Shown here: positions 35,345 to 46,300 of the stretch, one piece after another
Layout: the number at the start of each line of letters is the position of its first letter
Numbering within the stretch: position 1 is the stretch's first letter
From: Trichuris trichiura
Taxonomy: Eukaryota; Nematoda; Enoplea; Trichinellida; Trichuridae
NCBI GenBank assembly: GCA_037903355.1
Contig: JBAJFE010000006.1
Location: 248,001-312,000 of the forward strand
DNA: 64,000 bases
Reading direction: 5' to 3'
Program-made: the position numbers and the translations under genes
The notes under the pieces: generated by a model
What the model was told of the DNA's origin: nothing
Database searches by the model: none
Seen by the model: only the letters and a program-made list of their open reading frames with translations

Positions 35345-38300
35345 ATTTTTTGGCTTTCCATTTTTTCAAGACTCGTAAAACAGTGAAGTGGCCTATTTCC
35401 TGTGCCAACTTTTCGAGCTTTTCCTCTGCGACATTTTCAACCCTTAAATAGCGATCTTCCTGTAATTGCAACGTCCCAGCATTACTTTTTATGGTTTTTT
35501 TCTTGTAACTTAAGCATTTGGAATGATACAAATCTCTACTCTCTTCAGAAGCGAGTTTTCAAATGCCGTCTAAGCCGCCGCCGTCGTTTCGGTCGTTATT
35601 TGTGCCTTTCTTTGTCGATTGTTCTTCTGCAGGTTTTCAACCGTTTCCTAGAATGGCAAACCACCAAGTACGAAGGTCGATGCGAATGTTTACGGCTGGC
35701 TTATCGGCGCCATGCATTGTGGGATCCGTGGTCGAAGTAGTCGTAAGTTGGAAGTTTCTGTCAATTTCATTTTGTCTGAAGTCGAATGTTGCGCAACTTA
35801 GCGCTTGTAAAGTACAGTATGAATACCGCAGGTTCCTTTCTGGCGGGCATGTCCTTAACTTGTCGTGCCTTTACTGTAGAGCTTACCGGTCATTCTTTTA
35901 TGCCCTCATTTAAATATAAGCCTTATGTTTAGGTTCAGGCTTAGGTAAGGGCAAGATAGGATCGCCGGCAAACTTACAGTATGACAATGGGGCGCCTAGG
36001 AGATGAGTTACCGCTGGCCGTTCTTGAATGGCGCAATTTTCAAATTTCTAACCCATTTTATGAAAATAAGTATTATGCAATGACGTAACATTTTAAAGCT
36101 TTCCATTTCCCATTACTAATCTAATAGCTCTTCTTAATCACAAGATTATGATATCATCATTGCCTACGCCTCCGGTGAGACTGCTGTAATAGATAGGTGA
36201 TATTCCATTGACGCCTTAAAGTCATGAATGTAAGTTCGCTTATTCCTGGCGTACAAATGGAATTGTTCATCTGGCACGCGAGTAAACATTTTCTCATTTA
36301 TTTGACATGGTTATACATGTCTGTGCAGAGACAATTTGTCTGCAGGTGAATAGGCTTGTAGACACAATACATAGTAACATCTTTAGGTGCAAAAGCTTTC
36401 GGAGGGTCAGCCCGCGCAAAGAACCTAGTACATCCGGTTTGTAGGCCGCAAAAGAGTAGTGAGAACTGACTCTTCTCGAAAATGCGTTTGGATGGTTTAA
36501 CGTGTCCTCAATAGAAGTTTTCCAATCCTTAGCTTTATCCAGTAGAGGTTTCAGATAATTTATAAAACATTTCTTCGACTCGTTTGCAATTTCAAAATCG
36601 TTCCAAAATACTTCCCTTGTTTTTTCATGAGTTTTATTATTGAGAACATAGTTTACGCGCTCATGAAAAGGTTTCAGTGCTTCTCAAAAACTGATCATTT
36701 ATTGAAGATTTTTTTAAATTCCAGTTTCGTCTTTGATTGTGAAGGGAATGAGTTTAAAGAAAATTCGCTTTCGTATGGCATCGTGCTTATTTTAGTTATT
36801 CTCTTGTTTCCATTATTGTACTAATAATTACTAGTTACTGTTACAAATTTGTTTTGCCTGTGAGCAGTGCAAAGTGATCTTCTTGTAGATTTCTAAAAGG
36901 ATGGCAACGAAACGAAATCGCCGCGTATGTAGTAAACTTTGATGTGGGTCACAGTACTAATTGTATTTCCACTTCAGCGAGACGTGTTTTTCAGCTTGTC
37001 TTTTCAGTTATGGCAATAAATTGCCCTACCGCATGGTGTATCCGATTTCAAACAAGTTAATTTCGTATTTAAAAATCAGTTTATCAGGCGAGTTCTCCGC
37101 CACCCGCACGCATTTGATGGAGAATTCGTAATAGCCTTAACTGAGGACCAGTTTTTTAGCGCGTGCTTTCCTTCCATTAAAGCACGGTTTCGGCCGACCG
37201 ACAAATGCGACCGTGCTTGATAGTGGGCTTTAGTAAGAATTGCACAAAAGATGGTAACCAGTCCCTCAGTTGACATTTCAAGAATTGCAGGCTGATTGAA
37301 CTCCTCAGCGAGCAATAGCGAAGGGCGTCCTGTTTTGTGGCTGATTCTTCGCTTTGTTCCTTAAGAAAATACTCTGTTATATTCTTTTTCCTCGACGAAG
37401 GTACTTGATTAGCAGGTTGGATAGTGGAGAATCTCTTCGGAAGGACGCAACCTTCAAATTGTCCTTTATCTTCTTTACGAAATAGCATAATTTCACCCTT
37501 AAAAGATGGTTTGAATTGTTCGGAGCGAAAAAGTTTCTACGGATCCGTGCAGTTTACTTACAGCTGATAAATGCTTCATGCGGAGCAGTTGCACGAGGAA
37601 TTTTGAGTTTTCAATCTCTTTTGAAGGTGGACAAAGTGAAAAATAGAATGAACGATAAAAGTCTGCAGGTTAGCTCCCGGATATTTTGCGCTGCAGATTG
37701 AATATGAGAATATTAATACAAGCCGCGATAATCTGTTTTAATACAGCTTCAAAGGGAGCTGCGTTTTTCCGCTTGTCATTTTGTATCGTTGAAATGTGGT
37801 AAGGCTCCTTTGCTTACTATTCATTAGTTCATTGATTAATAACAAGTAGTAACTTTCGGAAAGTGGCTATTTTCTTTTCTTCGTAAATATACTCTGAATT
37901 TTAGCTTCCTAAAAGGCTTGATGTTATTACGAAATCAGTCGTGACTAAGCTTCTACTAAGTCTCTATGATTGAAAGGCAATTGTAATCCAAAGACCTAGG
38001 GTAAATTCATTTGCTGACTAACCATGTGATGCTCCACCTCTTTACCTGAAAATCAGTCTTTCGCTTTATTGTACTCCATTTAGATTTGAATAGCGTACGT
38101 GGTTATAAAGTGTTGTCTCCTATAAGCTGTCGCTTTTATATCAGCCATTGTCTCCTTAGTTGTTGAATATAGTCTACTACAAATTAGCATAATCTGTTAG
38201 CTGCCATATTCTCTATTCAGATATTAGGAAGTGCGCTCGAATATAGAGTTGGTGCTTTTCTTAATTGCGCTTATTGGCCACTGGTTCACGTTGATGAGAA

Positions 38301-39025
38301 AGCGGCGACGACAGTACTGCTATGAAAAAGTTTTTTCTCCACATATAACATGGGAAAGTGGATGTCCTAACATCGCTCGTTTACTTGGCTATCTGTCTGT
38401 ATGTCTTGCAATGAGTTGCGTCTGTCTAATTATGTTGCTGAGGTCACATATAAGTACTAGGCGAGTTCTCTTCGTTCTATTCTTTAAAGTTCGAAGTTGT
38501 CAATTCTTTGGTCTTCAGCATGTTTGAAGCGTTATTCAACTTTTTATAATCAATTTTTTGCAGTGAGTACAGAAAAGCAGTGGACAGATATCTGAGTCGT
38601 TCGATTCTAATAACGGTGCTTCGCAATAGGCCTGTATTAAATGCGGCTGTAATTACCCTCAGCTCCAATGTTCGGTTTGACGAATTTATAGATTTTAATA
38701 CTTGTGCTTACGGTCGCCCCGCTTAAGACCAGTGTTAAGTCGAGCAATTAATTAAAAAAAAAGATGTTTGTAGTTTTTAGGGCAGTAACTCATTCACTGG
38801 ATATTCAAATTTTTGATAACACAGGTGGTATTCATCCATCTTTGACTGCGAATCGATTTGTAATGAACGTTGGTGCACCGTCGATCTTTGCACGATCCGG
38901 CGCGGTTTGGTGAAAACATTGAATTGAGTTAAGATTTCAACATTCTCGGTTAGCGCTACGAAAGGAGAATAACGAGCTGTGCATTTGCGACTGCTTTTGA
39001 AACAGGTTCCAACTTTAGTTGTCAT
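35345..39025 (-). other. Three unassigned minus-strand open frames
   Basis: Frames at 38777-39025 (82 codons, true ATG), 37177-37488 (103 codons, true ATG) and 35343-35531 look better than random: charged, helix-rich, with few rare residues. The second contains RKKNITEYFLKE, which resembles a degenerate PCNA-interacting peptide (K in place of Q). A second frame at 37076-37370 overlaps it and has a good acceptor (TTTTCTTAAG). They could be exons of one minus-strand gene, but I found no junctions that join them in frame. Existence and function are uncertain. Confidence 0.2.
35863..35981. repeat. Dispersed repeat, copy B
   Basis: Second copy of the repeat at 28861-28983, in the same orientation. 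It shares TTACTGTAG, ATATAAGCCT, GGGCAAGA and ACAGTA in the same order. Confidence 0.5.
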
Positions 39026-40332
39026 GTATTGATAGTAGCGCGGCTAGCGTAAGTTCGGCAAACGTTGGAAATTCGGTACGCCCAGAATCGAGTGGCCGTT
39101 ATTCTTCCCCTTTCCGCGAATTTAAGTGGCTTCTAATTCCGAAATTCAAAATTATCAACTTAGTCCTATCACACTTGTCAAATTTAATTCTTCACCTTTG
39201 CGCTTTTGCGAACGTACTTATTTCGTTAAAGGAGGCAAGAGTAAGAATCAAAAGACCCAATTCCTTGATAGCTACATAGAATAATGGCTTGTAGAGACGA
39301 AAGGCTCATTATTGCTAGCTTTAAGCTGCTTATCTAAACGTTCCCGTGTTATTCAAAGTAGGTCATATCTTTCGTGCGTTGTCCTTCTCATCCAATGTTA
39401 GCGAGACGGATCGGTATTTTTGCTCACCAGCTTGCAGCACAGTTTTGCTGATAACTAAGCGCAAAACGTAGCCTCAGCGGTCTAGTCGAAACATGCGTAA
39501 ACACTGCGGGTAGTTGGTGTTCTAAACTGTTGAATAGATTTTTGTCTTTTGAAAAATTGCTTCATTCCATCGGTTGTTCCCGCCAGCAGGGGCGGAAGTA
39601 ACTTTCATGTTGAAAACACCCCCGGCGACGACCGATCCGTCGTCGTTGTCGGGCGGGCAATCAGGTTTGCTATCTGCTAATTTTCCGCCTTCGACCCTTA
39701 ACGCTTTGCAAACAAATTGAAAATTCCGCCAGCAACGCCAAGCCGTCTCGAATGGCCGGTTGTTTGCAGCGATCTTTTGTGCTTTGAAAGTACGTTCACT
39801 TTTGGCGAAAGCGCAACACGACTGCCTTCAAAAAAAAGTTCTTCCTTATCTAATAATAATATCAGCGCTCGGCGGGTCAGCTAAACATTCAACAGTCGCG
39901 CGCGAACATGAAAAACGTGTCTAAGAAAAGTAGGAAAACATTGAGCTTTTGCCAGTACAAAGTTTTTTCAGCAGTCTCGTAACCAGCGACTAGCCGATAT
40001 ACGCACCCGTCCGTACAATGGTTTCTTCGGGAAAAACAACCAAATAATATTAATGTTAATACTGCTGCTCTTTTATGCATAAAATATCTACTTACGTAAC
40101 CACACGTTAAGTTGGAGCAAAAATGACCAGCGTGAGGATAAGGAGGTATAAGGATGGCTACTTAAGGATGCGTATAGACGTCCTACTAAAAGGGACCCCG
40201 TGTGCGAAGGTTTCCCTCGGCAAAATGTGCGCAATAATAAATGTTTCAAAAAACATCTACGGACAGCTAGCAAGCTTGCATTGCTCGCTAGGTAGGAGAG
40301 GAAAAACTTTGTCGACGCCTCTTTTTTTTTAG

Positions 40333-43300
40333 GTTACCCCACAAGATGACGCTGACGGGATGATCGATGTCATTGCTGTGTCGCCAACAGAGCGTATCCA
40401 GCGCTGTTTCGTTCAGCAACGGTTTGGAGCATACAAGACCGAATTCGTTGCCGACGAAGCCGGTAAGGAGAACCATTGGTGATGGCGCGCACGCGAGGAA
40501 CCGCACGCTCTTCGGATGTTTGCTAAAGATGACATTGAAAAAAAAACTGTCGCCCTAAAGGACAAGATACTTGTATCAAACGTCCTGCAACGATTTTTAC
40601 CGAGGAAAGGCGCTGCGCGTTCATTTTTCCGCTCCTTATCAAAGCAAACGTTGGATGGCTAATTTGAGCACTAACGGGCGGCGGCCAGTCAGAGAGCGTC
40701 TGACGGTCTCGCCGGGAAAAGTAACGGTCGGTTTTTCCGTAGATGCTTTGCTGCCTTGGCAAAGTCTTCAAACTGTGTAAGATTGGGCTCGTTGGCTCCA
40801 AGCACGCAATATTCAAGGCATGACTTAGCGGGGGATGGTTGCATCATCTTTTTTTTTGTATTCTGCGTTACCGGTTTGCAATTTTTGCTTCGTTGCAATT
40901 GGTTGCTCGTCCAAACTGGATATTCTTTTTTTTTCCAAAGCCCGCATTGTTCCTTATCTACCGCGGATATTTGTTGCAGGCGAGTGGAGAATCAGCATCA
41001 CCTACCAAGACGAGCATATTCAAGGTAGCCCGTTTTCTTGCTTGGTATACAATCCAAGTCGAGTAAAGGTTAGCGGACCCGAGTCCGCTGTACTTGGGGG
41101 CGAGGTCCGTTTCGTCATTGACGCCACCGAGGCCGGACCGGGTGTCGTCGAGGTGAGCTTCGTACCGGGACCGGTTTGGCGTGAAAAATAGCCGCCGTCT
41201 TTTGCCGGACAGGTTGAAGTCTCACGCTGCGGAAAGACGATTGACACTTCGATGGAACAGATTGATCGCGGCCGTTACTTGGCACGCTTCGTTCCGCAAA
41301 GCGACGGTCGCTACGAACTATCGGCCACATTGAACGGGCACAAAGTCAGAGGTAGGTGGGTCGGCAGGCTGAAGTTGTTTCCTCACGTTTTGTCATTCGT
41401 TTCCCAGATTCTCCGTTCACTATGGAGGTGGTCAGCGCTTCCAGCGTCAAAGTCTTCGGTGCCGGCTTGCATTCAGCAAGCGTGGATCATTTAGCCGTTT
41501 TTCGGATTGTCGCCAACGGCGTGGAGAGTCGCGAAATTACCGTCACCATAACTTGTAAGCAGTTCAGCCTTTTTTATTGTTCGTATCTAAAATTTTGTCT
41601 CCCCAAATCCTGCCTATCCAAACTTATCGCCCTCTGTTAATTCGTTTATTCATTAATTTGCATAAGGTGACAGCGGAGGATAAATAGGATGCGTCTCCTG
41701 TTGGCAGGATCAAGTGTATCCCTCGTTTTGGGACACCCTTTGCCTGTGGGTCTGCTCATCTTTTTCGGGAGCAAAACCTCCCGGTGTTCGGCCGAACAAC
41801 TTCCCAAAAATGATTGCTGCCTTCCGGGTGCTCGAGCTACTTATTAAATTGTCCGTTTAGCGTTGCCCCTTCTTTGCGACTCGTTTCACGAACGGCTGCA
41901 CCCTAAATGACCAAGGGATGTTGAGCGTGACAGTCAGGTGATTTCTTAATTTGCAGTGTTTTCGCATTCCACGCGTGCTAGACGCAATGCACTATGCGCT
42001 TTGTTTTCAAGCGCAATCGATTCGATAGTTCCCGTCGGTATGTTGTCCAGACTTGTTGTTGTATTTTAGCTCCGAGCGACAAGAAGAAACGTGCTCGTTT
42101 GATCCCTGAGGACAGCGAGGGAACGTACCGCGCCGAATGGAAGCCAATCGAAGCAGGTAAGCAATAATGTTACGCACCGATGCGTTGGGAGTACACGTAT
42201 TGCTTTTCACGCTCCTTACTTCGACAAATGAATGGTTGCATCGCATAGACATTCCAGTCTTAATTTTTTTATGTTTTAAATAGGCATGTTTTCCTGCTTA
42301 GCTCGTGGTCACTGTCTGTAGGGTAAAAACTAGCTGAAACTGGTTTTCGGTTCCCCCCTTTGGCGACGTTCGCCCCAACCCTTATAGCACGTTGCATAAT
42401 TTGTCAATGGCTTCCTTTGATTAAGCCACGGAAGCTGTTAAATTTCCGCCGGAGGTGCACAGTTGAAGGCCACTATGTTTCAGCCGTCATATGTTGGGCA
42501 TTAGCTTTGTTATTCAGACGTTAATCACGGGTCCTTAGTGTTTTTTTCAGAGGAACGTTACCGGTTGTAACGCTTCAGGTTTCCCGCAGCTTATAATTGG
42601 TCGTCTTCTTTTGTCCAGGCGAGCATAGCATTGACGTGCGAGTGCACGGGCAGAGCATCAACCACAGCCCGTTCGATTGCAATGTAGGTGATCCGGAACT
42701 GGTCACAGTGCGCAATTTACCCAAACAAATAAAGCACAGCGATCTTGGAAATCCAGTATCGTTCAACAGTAAGTAGTGGTGCTCTCTTGGGTCAAGGAGG
42801 TTTGCGCCCTTGTCGCAAGAAGTCACATTTGCATTTTAGTTGACGCATCGGCCGCCGGAAGTGGCAATCTTGAAATTATGGTCAACGAAGGCCGCGTTCA
42901 TTGCCAAGTACGCGACTTGGGCCAGCGGGCTTACGTGGCTACGTTCATTCCCGCTCAACCAACCACCTACGTGATTCGAATGACTTTTAACGGTCTTCCC
43001 GTGAAAGGTAACTATCGATTCACTTTCCCCTACTCTGATGAATCATTCTCTACTTGCTTAAGTTTATTCAGTCTGGTTAAGAGAAAAATAACCTTAGTCG
43101 ATGTAAGCAAAATTTTTAAGTAGGCGTTTGCTAAATAGCGAGAGATGTTGCTAGTGAGTTTTTCAGTCAATTTTATCCAGCGTTCAATGGCTTATGCTAA
43201 TTTTTGTGGTTAGAAAAAAATTCAATTCAAGAAAATCGTAGGATCGTTTTTACGGTCGCTAGGAATGGCGATGACGCACTGTTTGAACAAAACGAAAAGT

Positions 43301-46300
43301 TTCATTGTTTTTTTGTCTCTCATAGTTAATCCTGTTGATAATGTGACGTTTCAAGTGGTTGGCAACTTGCTAACAGCGTCTAAACGCCTCTTGCTGAGGA
43401 TTCAAGGTGAATTTGCCCTTAAGCACGCATATCGGGCTCAGCACATAGTCGTTACTTTGGTTTTTCGCTACCGTTAATAGTAAACCGAGTTGGCGCTAAA
43501 AAGATAGTCTTCCGCAAGGAAGCATGAACGGAATGTTCGCCAATCGACTGATAAGTTTGGCGGTAATTTGCAACGCCACTTTGTCATTCTTATCTTTCAC
43601 ATAATTAAGCAAAGATTCAGTGTAATGCTGATACCTGAATTTTTGTTAGCACGTCATGTTGTTCCACGTTGTTTTGAATGATACATTGTTGCTTTTCGAC
43701 AGAATTTTGCTAGGAAGGAAATGATATGTCAGAACGCCTTTCTTGCTAGCAAGTGTTTATGTAATCTTTGGCGTCTGATGATTAAGAGCTCATTCATCGG
43801 CTCTATCAATAACCGAACTGTTTTTCGATTACGACATAACAACAATGACTTACAATAGAAAGGCGGGAAAACTAAGGACTGAAATAAGCTAAGCACCGCA
43901 TGTTGTGTCTGTCCGAGTTGGGTTAAACATGCTCTATGTTCGCATCCATTCCACTTCATGTTTGGAATAGGGCACTTGTTAATACACGAAACAGTGATTA
44001 TTTAAAATGTGCGCGCTGAAAGTTCTAACGTCTATGCATTTGTTTTGACTTGTTTGCCTTCTTTGCTTTGTTTATTTTTTACTGCTTTATTTACTCTGCT
44101 TCCTTTTACTCATCTTGTCTAATGGTGAGAAATAGTAGCTTGTCAAATTGTTGCGAAATTAGAACTTTGAAATGTAGCCATTATCAAAGGTTTTTTTGCC
44201 TGAAGGTCCTTCTAAAGCAGAGATTTAAAAGCTTAAAATTTCGAGCTGCAATGATGACTATGCTCAAGTGATGCAACATTATGCAGCACCTGATCAAAAA
44301 GTTGTTAGGATAAATTTCTGCTATAGTTTCTGACGCGATAACTTGAAAGAATTGTCAATGGAAAGAATGGTTTGACAGTCGCATTATTCAGCTGCCGGGT
44401 AAAGAGGTTTACGTTTTCCGTAGTTGTCAGACTTCACAATTTTGCGTAAACATTCAGCAACCTCGCTATTCATTGCTGGGATAGTCGCCACTTTATTTGA
44501 CTTAGCATTGTAAACTCTCATTCGTAACCGTTATTTCTATTTTGTACGTAGCGCGCTGAAATGATATTTTCAAAATGGCATTTCATTCATCCTTTCTTTA
44601 CAAGGGAATGTGATGCTAATTTGCCGTACATAGGCAAGCCATTGTAAGGTAGCGTCATTCTAAGTCAGTATGAAGAAATTAGTCGATCCTTTTTTTGATT
44701 TGCTATAGCGACCTCCATGCAGACGCTTACTTTACGCTGGTACTAATTTTCCAGTCGACGTGTGAACGCTAAGCGTTGTTTTTCTTAAAGTTTGAAGAAG
44801 TGCTGAATTTGAAATGACGTGGCAGATAGGAATCTTTTAAAGTTGAAGAAACTTGTTTCGCGCATGTCATTGCTTTAGCACCGCACTAAAAGCGATAGTC
44901 GAGAAATGAAATTCCACCTTTTAGAATTGCTAATTCGCTTCGTTCCACTTCGTTTTAGGCGTTTTGTTAATGGGCCGAATTAATTTTGAATTGCAAAGTA
45001 TAGTTGCCTTTCCATTCATGCTCGCAAAAGTGTGATTGGAAGCAAACTGGTGCGTGTATGCCACGCAGCTGAAACGCAAAGGGATCAGTAAACGAAGAAA
45101 ATCAAAGTACACCAATTTTTTTCAGTAGCAGCGATGTTTTTCTTCTTTGCTCGTTCAACAAGAGAGAACCAACTTTTCTAGTCCAATCAGCGTGAAGTGC
45201 CTCACAAGTTTAAAGTTGGTTCGATTACAAAGCTTAAACGTTCGGAATGAAAATTTTTATATTGTAATGATTTAGTGTTTTGTTTTTTGCTTATCCTTTC
45301 GGCTGGTTCTCTATTCGTTTTTTTATAGGGCAATTAGATTCATGTCGAGGTTCTTTTACGGCAAAGTTTGTCCCATTGATAATATTTTTATTATTCCGGA
45401 GCTTTCGGGTCAAACGAGACCCGTCTTCAGCGGTGTTAAAATAAAGCAATGACGTAACGAATTTTCACGGTGTTCTGAACCGGTGAACGCCGTGAAAATT
45501 CGTTACGTCATTGCTTTATTTTAACACCGCTGAAGACGGGTCTCGTTTGACTCGAAAGCTCCGGAATAATAAAAATATTATCAAAGGGACAAACCTTCCG
45601 TAAAAGAACCTCGGCATGAAACTATGCGGTCCCGTACCAAGACGTTACATTTACAAAAGGGCAGTTAGATGTTTTTATTTTATTTTCCCACGTCGGTTGG
45701 CCCATCTTTTTGAAGCTAACAGAGTAAAGCTAGATTGCTTCGTTCGAACACGAATTGATTACCTGTCAATTAAACATTTTCATCCTTATATGTCCGTATT
45801 TGTTAAAAAGTTCTCTGAAAAATTAAACTCGTGCACGAGGGTTGGTAGTAGAGGTCAAATTAATATTTGTTCTTTTCTTATGTTGCTTATATTACTAAGT
45901 CGTTTCTGTCGTAAAATGAGATGAAAGTCTTCGTCTGCTTTAAGTGATAGAGGTTCACACTTGATCCGCGGGACGCGATGTAGCAGACCACTCAGACGTT
46001 AGCAACAGCACAGTATGCTTCGTTTTCAAAGCTTTATGTACATGGTTAAAGATGCGGAACGGGTCGGCACAAGATCTTGTGGTTCGAACGAGTCTCTTGA
46101 AAAGATTCGAAAGTTTCGCATTGGGAAAAATGCGGGCACGTTTTCTTTAATGTAGGTAATTTTAATAACTTGGAGTCGCACATGAACTTCGTCGTTAAGC
46201 GAGCGTGATTATCTTCACAATTTTCTATTATTGTTCAGCTCCAACTACGCGATATGAATGTACCAGGAAGACTTTTTAAAATCAATGCACTGAAAACGGA

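Larger units (their letters stand above)
32188..40332. other. Long spacer upstream of the filamin exons
   Basis: No certain gene in 8 kb. It contains two hammerhead-like motifs (32.92 and 33.93 kb), repeat copy B (35.9 kb) and three unassigned minus-strand frames described separately. The N-terminal exons of the filamin gene, if any, must lie here or further left. I looked for a calponin-homology (actin-binding) signature and saw none. A short ATG frame at 39609 (MLKTPPATTDPSSL) could be a first exon but its phase does not fit the first filamin exon. Confidence 0.45.
45339..45620. mobile_element. Fold-back element, 282 bp
   Basis: Two arms of about 137 and 136 bases (45339-45475 and 45485-45620) are near-perfect inverted copies around a 9-base centre. 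Only a few scattered substitutions separate them, so it is an aged biological palindrome and not a read fold-back. Each arm contains one hammerhead-like motif, on opposite strands. There is no open frame. Confidence 0.8.

Noticed and set aside
39609..39722. Short ATG frame MLKTPPATTDPSSL as filamin first exon
   Set aside because: A donor follows in phase 1, whereas the first filamin exon needs phase 0. No linking exon was found.
40123..40332. Frame with DGYLRMRIDVLLKGTP just before the first filamin exon
   Set aside because: It vaguely resembles a filamin strand pattern, but its end phase does not match exon 1 and no GSPF-type motif is present.
46060..46110. GGTTCGAA reminiscent of a tRNA T-arm
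   Set aside because: No matching acceptor stem, anticodon arm or box A nearby. I found no tRNA in the window.
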